From NCBI GenBank assembly GCA_025352985.1, contig JANXRL010000004.1, positions 1-40,052 on the forward strand: a DNA stretch of 40,052 nucleotides, read 5' to 3'. Source of the stretch: Verrucomicrobiota bacterium (GTDB lineage Bacteria > Verrucomicrobiota > Verrucomicrobiia > Opitutales > Opitutaceae). Positions 1-7,556 of this stretch are shown here, piece by piece; position 1 is the first letter of the stretch; each line of letters starts with the position of its first letter. The position numbers were made by a program, and so were the translations under genes. The notes beneath the pieces are model-generated. The model ran no database searches. It was given only the letters and a program-made list of their open reading frames with translations, and had not been told where the DNA came from.

Positions 1-1
1 C

Positions 2-526
2 GACGCCAAAGGTCTGCTCAAGTCCGCCATCCGCGATAACGACCCCTGCTTCTTCCTCGAAAACACCATTCTCTACGGTGAGAAGGGCGAGGTCTCCGAC
101 GATCCCGAACTCCTCATTCCCCTCGGCGTGGCCGATGTGAAACGCCAGGGCACCGATCTCACCATCGTCACCTACGGCCGCTGCGTCATCCACTCCCTCG
201 TCGCCGCCGACATCCTTGAAAAGGAACACGACATCTCCGTCGAAGTGGTCGATCTCCGCACCATCCGCCCGCTAGACATCGACACCGTGCTCGCCTCGGT
301 CAAGAAGACCCACCGCGTCCTCATCGTCGAAGAGCAAAAGCCCTTTGCCAGCGTCGGCTCCCAGCTCGCCTACATGATCCAGCGCGAAGCCTTCGACGAA
401 CTCGACGGCCCCATCCACCGCCTCGCCACTATCGACGCCCCCGCCATCTACAGCCCTCCCGTCGAGACCGAGCAGCTACCCAACCCCCAGCGCGTCCTCA
501 AGGCCGCACTCGCCGCCGTCGCCTAA
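2..526 (+). CDS. pdhB: Pyruvate dehydrogenase E1 component, beta subunit (3' part; 5' end outside window)
   Basis: This is the C-terminal part of the E1 beta subunit of the pyruvate dehydrogenase complex, which with E1 alpha decarboxylates pyruvate on thiamine diphosphate and passes the acetyl group to E2. The open frame runs from the first bases, before any start codon, so the gene enters from the left. The visible protein starts DAKGLLKSAIRDNDP and continues with FLENTILYGEKGEV and GTDLTIVTYGR, both typical of E1 beta around the interface of the pyrimidine-binding and transketolase C-terminal domains. The C-terminal domain follows (VVDLRTIRPLD, VEEQKPFASVGSQLA). The stop is TAA at 524-526. 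The E2 gene follows after about 53 bases, so the two are probably co-transcribed. The family assignment is secure. Confidence 0.95.
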   Translation, partial: DAKGLLKSAIRDNDPCFFLENTILYGEKGEVSDDPELLIPLGVADVKRQGTDLTIVTYGRCVIHSLVAADILEKEHDISVEVVDLRTIRPLDIDTVLASVKKTHRVLIVEEQKPFASVGSQLAYMIQREAFDELDGPIHRLATIDAPAIYSPPVETEQLPNPQRVLKAALAAVA

Positions 527-535
527 CCCGCCGCG

Positions 536-575
536 TCTGGTCTCTCAACTCTCAACCCTCAGCTCTCCCCTTTCC
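536..575. repeat. Heptamer array 1 (between pdhB and pdhC)
   Basis: A short run of degenerate 7-base units in register, with TCTCAAC at 543-549 and again at 550-556, then CCTCAGC and TCTCCCC. It fills most of the gap between the pdhB stop and the pdhC start. Confidence 0.6.
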
Positions 576-579
576 GTAA

Positions 580-1872
580 ATGGCCAACATCATCGAAATG
601 CCGAAACTCAGCGACACCATGACGGTGGGCACGCTGGTCAAGTGGCTCAAAAACGAAGGCGACGTCGTCAAATCCGGCGAAATCCTCGCCGAGGTTGAGA
701 CCGACAAGGCCACGATGGAGCTAGAATGCTTCTTCGACGGCACGATCCTCAAGGTCTTCGCCCCCGCCGGCTCCCAAGTCGCCCTCGGCGCCCCGCTCTG
801 CGCCGTCGGCAAGCCCGGTGAAAAAGTTGACGTTCCCGCAGCGCCCAAGACCGCTCCTGCTCCCGCCGCCGAGGCCCCGAAACCGGCCGCCGCCGCCCCT
901 GCCCCCGTCGCCGCTCCCGCCCCGGTTACCGCGCAACCCGCCGCCGCTCCCGCCGCGCCCGCCTCCTTCGGCGAACGCATCAAGATCTCCCCCCTCGCCA
1001 AAAAGCTCGCCGCCGAGAAAGGCATTGATCCCTCCCGTGTTACCGGCTCCGGCCCGCACGGCCGCATCGTGCGCGAAGACGTTCTCGCCGCCGAAAAATC
1101 CGGTTCTGCCAAGACCGGCGCCATCTCCAAGTCCGGCGGCGCGACCTTCGCCGGCGGCGCGGTCGGCGCCAAGGGCCCCATCCAGCAAGAACGCGCCGTC
1201 CCCGTTTCCACCATGCGCGGCGTCATCGCCAAGCGCCTCTTGGAATCGAAGACCACCATCCCGCACTTCTACCTCGAGATCGAGATCGACGCCGAGCCGC
1301 TCATGACGCTCCGCGAGCAGCTCAACAAAGGACTCGAGACCGCCGGCGTAAAACTTTCCGTCAACGACTTCATCCTCAAGGGAAGTGCCGAAGCCCTCCG
1401 CCGCGTGCCCGATGTCAACGCATCCTGGCACGGCACCGAAATCCGCTACCATGCGGCCGCCCACGTCTCCTTCGCAGTAGCCCTACCCGACGGCCTCATC
1501 ACCCCGGTCGTGTTCAACGCCCACGACAAGTCCATCTTCGAGGTCAGCAAGGACGCCAAAAACCTCGGTAAAAAGGCCAAAGACAAAAAACTCACGCCCG
1601 CCGAGTTCACCGGCGGCACGTTCTGCGTGTCCAACCTCGGCATGATGGGCATCCCGAAGTTCTTCCCGATCATCAACCCACCCAACGCCGCCATCCTCGG
1701 AGTCGGCACCACGGTGACCAAGCCCGTCGTGAAGAACGGCCAGATTGCCGTGGGGCAGACGCTCACGCTCACCCTCTCCGCCGATCACCGCGTGGTGGAC
1801 GGCGCGGTGGGCGCGCAGTTCCTCGCCGCCCTCAAGGCTGTGCTGGAAAGCCCCGCACTCCTGCTTGTGTGA
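580..1872 (+). CDS. pdhC: Dihydrolipoamide acetyltransferase (E2) of pyruvate dehydrogenase
   Basis: This is the E2 core of the pyruvate dehydrogenase complex, which transfers the acetyl group from lipoamide to CoA. The 430-residue protein has a single N-terminal lipoyl domain (about 2-77) with the lipoylated lysine K43 in ETDKATME. An Ala/Pro-rich mobile linker follows (about 80-128). The peripheral subunit-binding domain is at about 135-172 (SPLAKKLAAEKGID, TGSGPHGRIVREDV). The catalytic domain runs from about 205 to the end and carries the active-site motif ADHRVVDGA, with H403 and D407. One lipoyl domain and this length are normal for Gram-negative and mitochondrial-type E2. The gene lies 53 bases downstream of pdhB, and a strong terminator follows directly, so it ends the operon. 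The ATG at 580 gives the expected MANIIEMPKLSDTM start. Confidence 0.96.
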   Translation: MANIIEMPKLSDTMTVGTLVKWLKNEGDVVKSGEILAEVETDKATMELECFFDGTILKVFAPAGSQVALGAPLCAVGKPGEKVDVPAAPKTAPAPAAEAPKPAAAAPAPVAAPAPVTAQPAAAPAAPASFGERIKISPLAKKLAAEKGIDPSRVTGSGPHGRIVREDVLAAEKSGSAKTGAISKSGGATFAGGAVGAKGPIQQERAVPVSTMRGVIAKRLLESKTTIPHFYLEIEIDAEPLMTLREQLNKGLETAGVKLSVNDFILKGSAEALRRVPDVNASWHGTEIRYHAAAHVSFAVALPDGLITPVVFNAHDKSIFEVSKDAKNLGKKAKDKKLTPAEFTGGTFCVSNLGMMGIPKFFPIINPPNAAILGVGTTVTKPVVKNGQIAVGQTLTLTLSADHRVVDGAVGAQFLAALKAVLESPALLLV

Positions 1873-1899
1873 ACGCTGTCAACGAGTCAGCTCGTTACG

Positions 1900-1930
1900 A
1901 AAAAGCCCGGCCGAATCGGCCGGGCTTTTT
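1900..1930. terminator. Bidirectional rho-independent terminator
   Basis: A perfect inverted repeat: 1900-1914 (AAAAAGCCCGGCCGA) pairs with 1916-1930, giving a GC-rich stem with an A-run on the left and a T-run on the right. It lies between the convergent ends of pdhC (stop 1870-1872) and the phosphohexomutase (stop 1951-1953) and should terminate transcription from both sides. Confidence 0.93.
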
Positions 1931-1950
1931 GCTGTCTGGGCTTGAAACTC

Positions 1951-3912
1951 TCACCCTTCCGCGCGCTTCTGCGCGTCGGCCTCGATCAGCGCCTTCACGC
2001 GGTCAAGCTCAGCCTTCACCTGCGTCTTCACCGCGGCCAGCTCGGCGGCGGTTTTCACCGGAGCGCTCGCGAACACGTAGAACTTCATCTTCGGCTCAGT
2101 GCCGCTGCCGCGCGCCGCGAAGCTGTAGCCGTTGCTCAGCGTCGCGATGTAAAGATCCTGCTTCGGAATCGCCTCGCCGTCGGCATCCTTGAACACCGTC
2201 ACGCCGAAATCCTGGAACTGCGTCACCGCCAGGTTTCCAAACGCCTTGGGCGGCGCCGAGCGATACGTCTCGAGGATGCGCTTGATCTTTGCCGCACCGC
2301 TCGCGCCCTCGTAGTAGATATTCACCACGCCTTCGAGGTAGAAGCCGTATTTGAGGTAAATCTCATCGAGATACTCCGGCACAGTCTTGCCCTGCGCCTT
2401 CACCGCCGCGCACAGCTCGGCGAACATCAGGCACGCCGCGTTGCCGTCCTTGTCGCGCACCGCGTCGTTGGGCAGGTAGCCGTAGCTTTCCTCGCAGCCA
2501 AACGCGTAGAACGTGCTGTATTTCTGCAGCAGTCTCGCGCGCGCCTCAGCGGTCGTGCCATCGTAGTCGAGCGCCACGCCTGACTCCCTGAGCATCGCCG
2601 CCTTCAACTGCGCTTCGTAGCCGGCGATCTTCGCCGCGATCCACTTGAAGCCGGTGAGCGTGTTGATGACCTTGACGCCATGGCCGCGCCCGATCGCGTC
2701 CTGTAGTTGCGTGGTCACGAAGGTCTTGATGATCGCGACCTTCTCGGAACCCGCCGCCGGGATGACGCCCGTCTCCTTGAACTTTGTGAGGCGATACTCG
2801 GCCAGCAGCGAACCGATCTGGTTGCCGGTGAGCAGATGCTGTCTGCCGTCCTTGCCGCGCACGGCCACGCCCATGCGGTCGCAGTCGGGATCGGTTGCCA
2901 CGACAACGTCAGCGTTTTCCTTTTCGGCCAGCGCGACCGCGAGCGACAGCGCCTCGGCGTTTTCCGGGTTGGGCGACTTGACCGTGGGAAAGCGGGGATC
3001 GAAAGCCACCTGCGCCTGCACCTCGCTCACCTCGCAGCCGGCATGGATGAGCAACGGCACCGACATGACGCCGCCCGTGCCGTGGATGTTTGTGAACACC
3101 ACATGAAGCCTTGTCTTCCGGAAAACCGCCGGGTCAATCGCCGCCTTCGCCGCTGCCGCGAGATAGGCGTCGTCCGCCGGGCGACCCAGCGTGATGACGC
3201 GCGAAAGGTCCTTCTCAAGAAACGCGCCTAGCTCGGAAAGCGGCACAGCGTTCACCTCGGCCACGGTGCCCGTGTCGTGCGGCGACACCATTTGCGCGCC
3301 ATCCTCAAAGTATGCCTTGAAGCCGTTATCGTGGGGCGGATTGTGGCTGGCCGTGATGACCACGCCCGCGTGGGCCTTGAGCAGGCGCACCGAGAAGCTG
3401 AGCTGCGGCGTCGAGCGCGGACCCTCGAAGATGTAGGCATTGCCTCCCAGTCGCGTCCAAGTGGACGCGGCCAACTCGCAGAAATGCCGCGAAAAATGCC
3501 GCACATCGTGGGCAATCACAAGCGCGGGCACTTCAGAGCGACCGGATTTGGCGACCCACGCCCGGGTGTAACGGTGAAGGCCAATGGTGGCGCGTATGAG
3601 CGTGAAATCGTTGAGAATATTGCATCCGATAGCGGCGTGCGCCGGCGTGCCCATGGCGCTCGGCTCGCCCGTCTCGGCCACCGTCGTGACGGTGCCGATG
3701 GTGCGGCCGCGGATGCCACCCGTGCCGAATTCCAGATAACGGTAGAACCGGTCGTTCAACTCGGCCCACGCCGCCTTCGTAACGAGTTCGTCGATGCTGG
3801 ACTCAGCCCAGGCCGGCAGCCCGGCGGACAACCAGTCGGAAATATTTTGAACGGTAGAGGGAAGCAGTTGGCCGGCCTGACCGGCGGCTTGGATTTTGGC
3901 AAGGGTGCTCAT
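1951..3912 (-). CDS. Phosphoglucomutase/phosphomannomutase family protein
   Basis: An alpha-D-phosphohexomutase, which interconverts hexose 1- and 6-phosphates through a phosphoserine enzyme. The protein has 653 residues from the ATG at 3912. The visible signatures are the catalytic serine loop TASHNP with S189, the metal-binding loop DPDCDRMG (D341, D343, D345), the sugar-binding loop CEESYG (473-478) and the phosphate-binding loop RGSGTEPK (601-608). The long form of more than 600 residues resembles PGM2/PgcA-type phospho-sugar mutases, so glucose or mannose phosphates are both possible substrates. I chose the 3912 start because the frame upstream of it overlaps the pyrophosphorylase gene and has no family likeness; the start lies one base after that gene's stop. 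The tight spacing implies translational coupling and a shared role in making UDP-sugars. Confidence 0.93.
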   Translation of the reverse strand: MSTLAKIQAAGQAGQLLPSTVQNISDWLSAGLPAWAESSIDELVTKAAWAELNDRFYRYLEFGTGGIRGRTIGTVTTVAETGEPSAMGTPAHAAIGCNILNDFTLIRATIGLHRYTRAWVAKSGRSEVPALVIAHDVRHFSRHFCELAASTWTRLGGNAYIFEGPRSTPQLSFSVRLLKAHAGVVITASHNPPHDNGFKAYFEDGAQMVSPHDTGTVAEVNAVPLSELGAFLEKDLSRVITLGRPADDAYLAAAAKAAIDPAVFRKTRLHVVFTNIHGTGGVMSVPLLIHAGCEVSEVQAQVAFDPRFPTVKSPNPENAEALSLAVALAEKENADVVVATDPDCDRMGVAVRGKDGRQHLLTGNQIGSLLAEYRLTKFKETGVIPAAGSEKVAIIKTFVTTQLQDAIGRGHGVKVINTLTGFKWIAAKIAGYEAQLKAAMLRESGVALDYDGTTAEARARLLQKYSTFYAFGCEESYGYLPNDAVRDKDGNAACLMFAELCAAVKAQGKTVPEYLDEIYLKYGFYLEGVVNIYYEGASGAAKIKRILETYRSAPPKAFGNLAVTQFQDFGVTVFKDADGEAIPKQDLYIATLSNGYSFAARGSGTEPKMKFYVFASAPVKTAAELAAVKTQVKAELDRVKALIEADAQKRAEG

Positions 3913-3913
3913 G

Positions 3914-5344
3914 TTAGGGTTGGAGATAAAGTCCGGCTTTGATTTCAGGCTTGGGTGAAAGTTTTTTCCAAGCGTCGGCAAACGAATCCTCGTCGTAGCC
4001 GAAGAGCGGCGACACCTCGATCGCGAAGGGCGGCAGGCCGATCGTGTCGGCCGGGACGGCGGCACCGTTGGCCTTGAGCCAGCGCGTGAACTGCCGGAGC
4101 TGGTCGTCGGCACAGGTCCGGGGCGAATCGAGTCCATCGGCGTTTTTCACCGGTGAGAAATCATCCTCGCGGCGCGTCTCGATGATGACGGGGTTCTTCG
4201 CGAACGGCAGCGCGTCAAAGACGAACATCTCAAATTTCACACCGTTGGGCTTGTCCGGCTTCACCGCGTTACCCGCCGCGTCGATCGTCGGGATTTTCTT
4301 GTCGGCGCGGTGAAACGGCAGGGCTACGCCCTCGCCGCCGACGGCCATGCGGCGGATGAATTTCGTGTCGAAAATATGGATGGCGATGCTGCCTGCGATG
4401 TATCGAAGGGCGCCGATCGCGGGATCGATTTCCTCTTGGTAGGACTTGGGCAGATCAGAGTATTCGATGACGATCGCCTGTCCGTTCTGCGCGCAGAAGT
4501 GGCCGACTTTTTCGCCGGCATAGGCCTTTGGCACCATCTTGCTGGACATCTCGGAGCCTCGCAGCACATGCCAGCCGATAAAGGCCGGGTCGATGCCGCG
4601 CACGAGGGGGTTGTCCACCTGGAAGTAGCTGAGGATGTCGATGCCCGCCTTGTCCATCAGGTCGAGGGCGCCGCTGCGGTCGAGGGCGCGCAGCGAGCCG
4701 CCGTGGCCATCGGGCGACATCGCGATCACGCCTTTGTCCTCAAGCAGGATTTTGCCCTGCAAGTCCACGGCGGGCATACGGCCCTGGCGGAAAAAATGCA
4801 CGTGCCCGCGATCAAGCCCGAAGAACGCATGCTCGGCGAAAAACGACTCGGTCGCCGCATGGTTCGCGTGACTCGTCATGATGAACCAGGGGAGCGGCTT
4901 GCCGTAGCGCACGCCGACCGCACGGATTTTTTCAGCAAAAACCTGAAAGAGGGTTTTCTTTCTGATCGGCGTAACTGGGAACGTGCCCTTGGGCCCGTCG
5001 TAACCGAGACGCGTGCCCTGCCCGCCCGCCACGGTGAACGCCGCCACGCGGCCGACGCGCAACGCCGCCTCGCCGGCGGTCTTCGCCGCCGTCCACGTTT
5101 TGGCGTCGCCGCCTTTTTCCGGAAGCCGTTCGTAAGGCGCCGGGGCCAGTCCGTCGAGGTTCAGTCCCGTCGTCGCGTCCTTGGCCAGCAGCGTCCGCGT
5201 GAGATGGTCGATCTCTTGCAGGTCGATCTCGGCCGCATCGGCGAGAAGTTGCTTTTGGGCGGCGGGTGCAAGTTGGTCGAAAAACGCAAAAACGTGTCCT
5301 TGTCCTGCGCGTTCAAATGCCTCGACAATCGTGGGTTTGGCCAT
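3914..5344 (-). CDS. UDPGP type 1 family UTP--sugar-1-phosphate uridylyltransferase
   Basis: A sugar-nucleotide pyrophosphorylase that makes a UDP-sugar and pyrophosphate from UTP and a sugar 1-phosphate. The 476-residue protein carries the nucleotide-binding signature AGGQGTRLGYDGPKGTFPV at about 106-124, which is the eukaryote-type UAP1/AGX and UGP signature, not that of the common bacterial GalU. Other recognisable stretches are HANHAATESFF, FFRQGRMPAVD, SPDGHGG and VDNPLVRGIDP. The substrate may be glucose 1-phosphate, GlcNAc 1-phosphate, or both; the sequence alone does not decide. It precedes the phosphohexomutase gene by one base, and together they form a plausible sugar-phosphate to UDP-sugar module beside the polysaccharide locus. 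Confidence 0.9.
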   Translation of the reverse strand: MAKPTIVEAFERAGQGHVFAFFDQLAPAAQKQLLADAAEIDLQEIDHLTRTLLAKDATTGLNLDGLAPAPYERLPEKGGDAKTWTAAKTAGEAALRVGRVAAFTVAGGQGTRLGYDGPKGTFPVTPIRKKTLFQVFAEKIRAVGVRYGKPLPWFIMTSHANHAATESFFAEHAFFGLDRGHVHFFRQGRMPAVDLQGKILLEDKGVIAMSPDGHGGSLRALDRSGALDLMDKAGIDILSYFQVDNPLVRGIDPAFIGWHVLRGSEMSSKMVPKAYAGEKVGHFCAQNGQAIVIEYSDLPKSYQEEIDPAIGALRYIAGSIAIHIFDTKFIRRMAVGGEGVALPFHRADKKIPTIDAAGNAVKPDKPNGVKFEMFVFDALPFAKNPVIIETRREDDFSPVKNADGLDSPRTCADDQLRQFTRWLKANGAAVPADTIGLPPFAIEVSPLFGYDEDSFADAWKKLSPKPEIKAGLYLQP

Positions 5345-5413
5345 GGGTTTAAGAGAGAATTGAGCGGGCCGGAAGGACGAGGGGCAACGTCATTTTGGCA
5401 AGCCGCCGCCGCC

Positions 5414-5701
5414 TCACTGGTCCGCCTCGAAGCGGAAAACAAATTCCTCCGGCTTCGCGTAGCCGAGGCGTTTGCGGATGATCATCGCAACGTAGTCGGG
5501 ATCGGTGCGGAGCTTGTGCAGCGTCGATTCCTGTTCCTGCAACCGCTGCTCGGCCTCGCGCAACCGCCGCTGCGTGGACGCCTCGACCAACTTGAGCTGG
5601 TTGTATTCTTGCCGCGTCTGCCAGAAAAATACCGACGATCCCGCGCCCACGCTCAAAAAGAGCAGCAGATAAAAGATGATGATGATCCGACGCAGGTTCA
5701 T
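5414..5701 (-). CDS. ftsB: FtsB/DivIC-like septum formation initiator
   Basis: A 95-residue bitopic membrane protein of the FtsB/DivIC family, which in the divisome bridges FtsL and FtsQ. It has a short basic N-terminus (MNLRR), one membrane segment at about 5-27 (IIIIFYLLLFLSVGAGSSVFF), a coiled coil at about 30-65 rich in Q, E, R and L, and the family's C-terminal motif DPDYVAMIIRKRLGYAKPEE. It is the first gene of the leftward run that includes the pyrophosphorylase and mutase. The 69-base gap to the next gene leaves open whether they share a transcript. The assignment rests on architecture and the C-terminal motif, which is distinctive. Confidence 0.87.
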   Translation of the reverse strand: MNLRRIIIIFYLLLFLSVGAGSSVFFWQTRQEYNQLKLVEASTQRRLREAEQRLQEQESTLHKLRTDPDYVAMIIRKRLGYAKPEEFVFRFEADQ

Positions 5702-5902
5702 GACTGAGAAAAGAGTGCCGGGCGATTCCCATAGACGGGATTTCGAGAATCAAATACCGAGAACGGACCTTGGCATCGTCTCCCCCCGAGGCTCAATTCT
5801 TTATGCGTGAAATCGGAAAGATTCGTGAATTAACGCCCTAACGCGCAATCAATCCGCTTTTGGCGTGCGTTCGTCGTGCCATGCGCCTACTCCCATCAGG
5901 CC
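5702..5902. promoter_or_regulatory. Divergent intergenic region
   Basis: About 200 bases separate the leftward ftsB-like gene from the rightward ATPase gene, so promoters for both directions should lie here. I could not pick a convincing -35/-10 pair on either strand and see no RNA gene in it. Confidence 0.4.
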
Positions 5903-6718
5903 ATGTATCAGAGCTTCTACGGGTTGAGCGAGATGCCGTTCAACATCACGCCGGACCCGAAGTTTCTTTATCTCAGTCCGACCCATCAGGAGGCGCTTCA
6001 ACATCTCAAATTCGGGGTGCAGGAGCGCAAAGGTTTTATCGTGCTCATCGGCGAGGTCGGCTGCGGGAAAACCACTCTTTGCCGTCGCTTCCTCAACGAG
6101 CTTGATGCCGCCCGCTACGACACCGCGCTCATCCTCAACCCGCGCGTCACCGAGACTCAGATGCTTAAGGCCATCCTCACCGAACTCGGCGAGTCCAAGC
6201 TGGGCCGCAGCCAGAACGACCTCGTCGCGCAGATGAACCGCGTGTTGCTCGAACGCATCGCCCTCGGCCGCGACATCGTGCTCATCATCGACGAGGCGCA
6301 AAACCTATCCTTCGGCGTCCTCGAGCAGATCCGCCTTCTCTCCAACCTGGAGACCGACCAGCAGAAACTTCTCCAGATCGTCCTCATGGGCCAGCCAGAG
6401 CTCAAGGCCGTGCTCGCTCGCGAAGAGCTTCGCCAGCTCCGCCAGCGCATCCTCATCCACTACGAACTTCACCCGCTTAGCCTGAGCGACGTGGCGCACT
6501 ATGTGCAGCACCGGCTCACGCTCGCCGGCAGCATGGGGCGCCCCGCATTCTCCCGCTGGGCGTTGCGCGGCGTCCACCGCTACAGCAAGGGCATCCCCCG
6601 CATCATAAACAATCTTTGCGACAAATCGATGCTCGCGGCCTACATCCGCGACTCCGACCAAGTCACCTACTGGGACGTCCGCCGCGCCCACCGCGACATG
6701 CGCAATCTCACCGAATAA
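5903..6718 (+). CDS. ExeA-like AAA ATPase (exosortase/polysaccharide-locus type)
   Basis: A cytoplasmic AAA+ ATPase of the ExeA/GspA family. The 271-residue protein begins MYQSFYGLSEMPFNITPDPK, the standard start for ExeA and for the ATPases linked to XrtA/PEP-CTERM loci. I therefore placed the start at 5903, although the frame is open from an ATG at 5876. Walker A is GEVGCGKTT (50-58, with K56), Walker B is VLIIDEAQN (126-134), a sensor-like QIVLMGQPEL follows at about 158-167, and arginines near 179-182 (LRQR) may be the finger. There is no C-terminal peptidoglycan-binding domain. The next gene is a GspB/ExeB-like partner 16 bases downstream. In type II secretion the ExeA-ExeB pair helps insert the secretin through peptidoglycan; here, beside an O-antigen ligase, a role in polysaccharide export is an inference. 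Confidence 0.9.
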   Translation: MYQSFYGLSEMPFNITPDPKFLYLSPTHQEALQHLKFGVQERKGFIVLIGEVGCGKTTLCRRFLNELDAARYDTALILNPRVTETQMLKAILTELGESKLGRSQNDLVAQMNRVLLERIALGRDIVLIIDEAQNLSFGVLEQIRLLSNLETDQQKLLQIVLMGQPELKAVLAREELRQLRQRILIHYELHPLSLSDVAHYVQHRLTLAGSMGRPAFSRWALRGVHRYSKGIPRIINNLCDKSMLAAYIRDSDQVTYWDVRRAHRDMRNLTE

Positions 6719-6734
6719 CTTCCCACTTCCCGCC

Positions 6735-7463
6735 ATGAGTCTCATCAACGAAGCGCTTAAAAAAGCCCAGCGTCAGCGCACAGACGTCCCTCCGTTCATC
6801 GCCCCCGCCGCCGCCGCGCCCGCCGACAGCCCGCGTTCACCGCGCGTCGTCAAACGCCGCCCCCCCATGCCCGCGCGCGCCCTAATGCTGCTACTTGTGG
6901 GCGGCGGCCTCGTGCTGGTCACGGCCGGTGTCGTCACTTTCGTGCTGTTTAACCTCGATTCCACCCCGGTCATAGCCGTCAAATCCGCCCTCGGTCACCG
7001 CCCCAAACCGGTGCCGCCTGTGGCCGTCACTCCTGCGATCCCCACCGTGACCCTGCCGGCGATTCCCGGATCTGAAGTCACCCCGCCGCCACCGCCTCAA
7101 GCGACCACCCCCATTCCTGTTCCCGCCCCGGTTCCCGCGCCCGTGGTGATTGAGAAACCCGCCCCGATTGTTGTCGTCCCGCCCCCGTCCGTTCCGGTCG
7201 TCAAGACAAGCCCCCCGCCCGCTCCCAAGCCTCTCGCTAACCCCGCAATCAACACCTTTATCGAGGCTCTGCGCATCACTGGCGTGCGCCTGTCCGGCCG
7301 CGATTCCAAAGTCATCATGAACGACCGCATCGTGCGTCTCAACGACTACGTTGACCGCACCCTCGGCCTGCGCTTCACAAAAATAATCGACGCCGCCCCC
7401 GACCATGCCTCCAGTCTCGTTTTCACCGACGAGAACGGCTGCGAATACACCAAGCCGCTTTAG
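6735..7463 (+). CDS. GspB/ExeB-like membrane protein
   Basis: A 242-residue bitopic inner-membrane protein. It starts with MSLINEALKKAQRQR, the conserved cytoplasmic N-terminus of GspB/ExeB-like proteins. One membrane segment follows at about 48-72 (LMLLLVGGGLVLVTAGVVTF), then a long Pro/Val/Ala-rich periplasmic linker (about 85-165). The C-terminal domain, about 170-242, looks like the type II secretion GspB domain (INTFIEALRITGVRLSG, KVIMNDRIVRLNDYV). It follows the ATPase gene by 16 bases and probably forms a complex with it, as ExeA and ExeB do. No other type II secretion genes are in the window, so the pair may serve an outer-membrane polysaccharide port; that is inference. Confidence 0.85.
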   Translation: MSLINEALKKAQRQRTDVPPFIAPAAAAPADSPRSPRVVKRRPPMPARALMLLLVGGGLVLVTAGVVTFVLFNLDSTPVIAVKSALGHRPKPVPPVAVTPAIPTVTLPAIPGSEVTPPPPPQATTPIPVPAPVPAPVVIEKPAPIVVVPPPSVPVVKTSPPPAPKPLANPAINTFIEALRITGVRLSGRDSKVIMNDRIVRLNDYVDRTLGLRFTKIIDAAPDHASSLVFTDENGCEYTKPL

Positions 7464-7503
7464 ACTCTGGGCGACCACCCCAGGTGCCAGATTCGCTTTA
7501 CGC

Positions 7504-7551
7504 ACCTTTCATTTTTTCATTTTCAGGATTTCTGTTTTTCAGGTTTTATCC
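7504..7551. repeat. Heptamer array 2 (upstream of O-antigen ligase gene)
   Basis: A T-rich stretch with TTTCA and TCAGG motifs recurring every 7 to 8 bases, immediately before the ATG at 7557. It is less regular than the other arrays. Confidence 0.4.
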
Positions 7552-7556
7552 AACCC

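Noticed and set aside
4310-5707. 465-codon plus-strand frame opposite the pyrophosphorylase and FtsB genes
   Set aside because: Antisense to two recognised genes, with no domain of its own.
5760-5810. Sigma-70 type promoter starting TTGGCA at 5770
   Set aside because: No -10 box at an acceptable spacing could be found; the next TA-rich hexamer is about 24 bases away.
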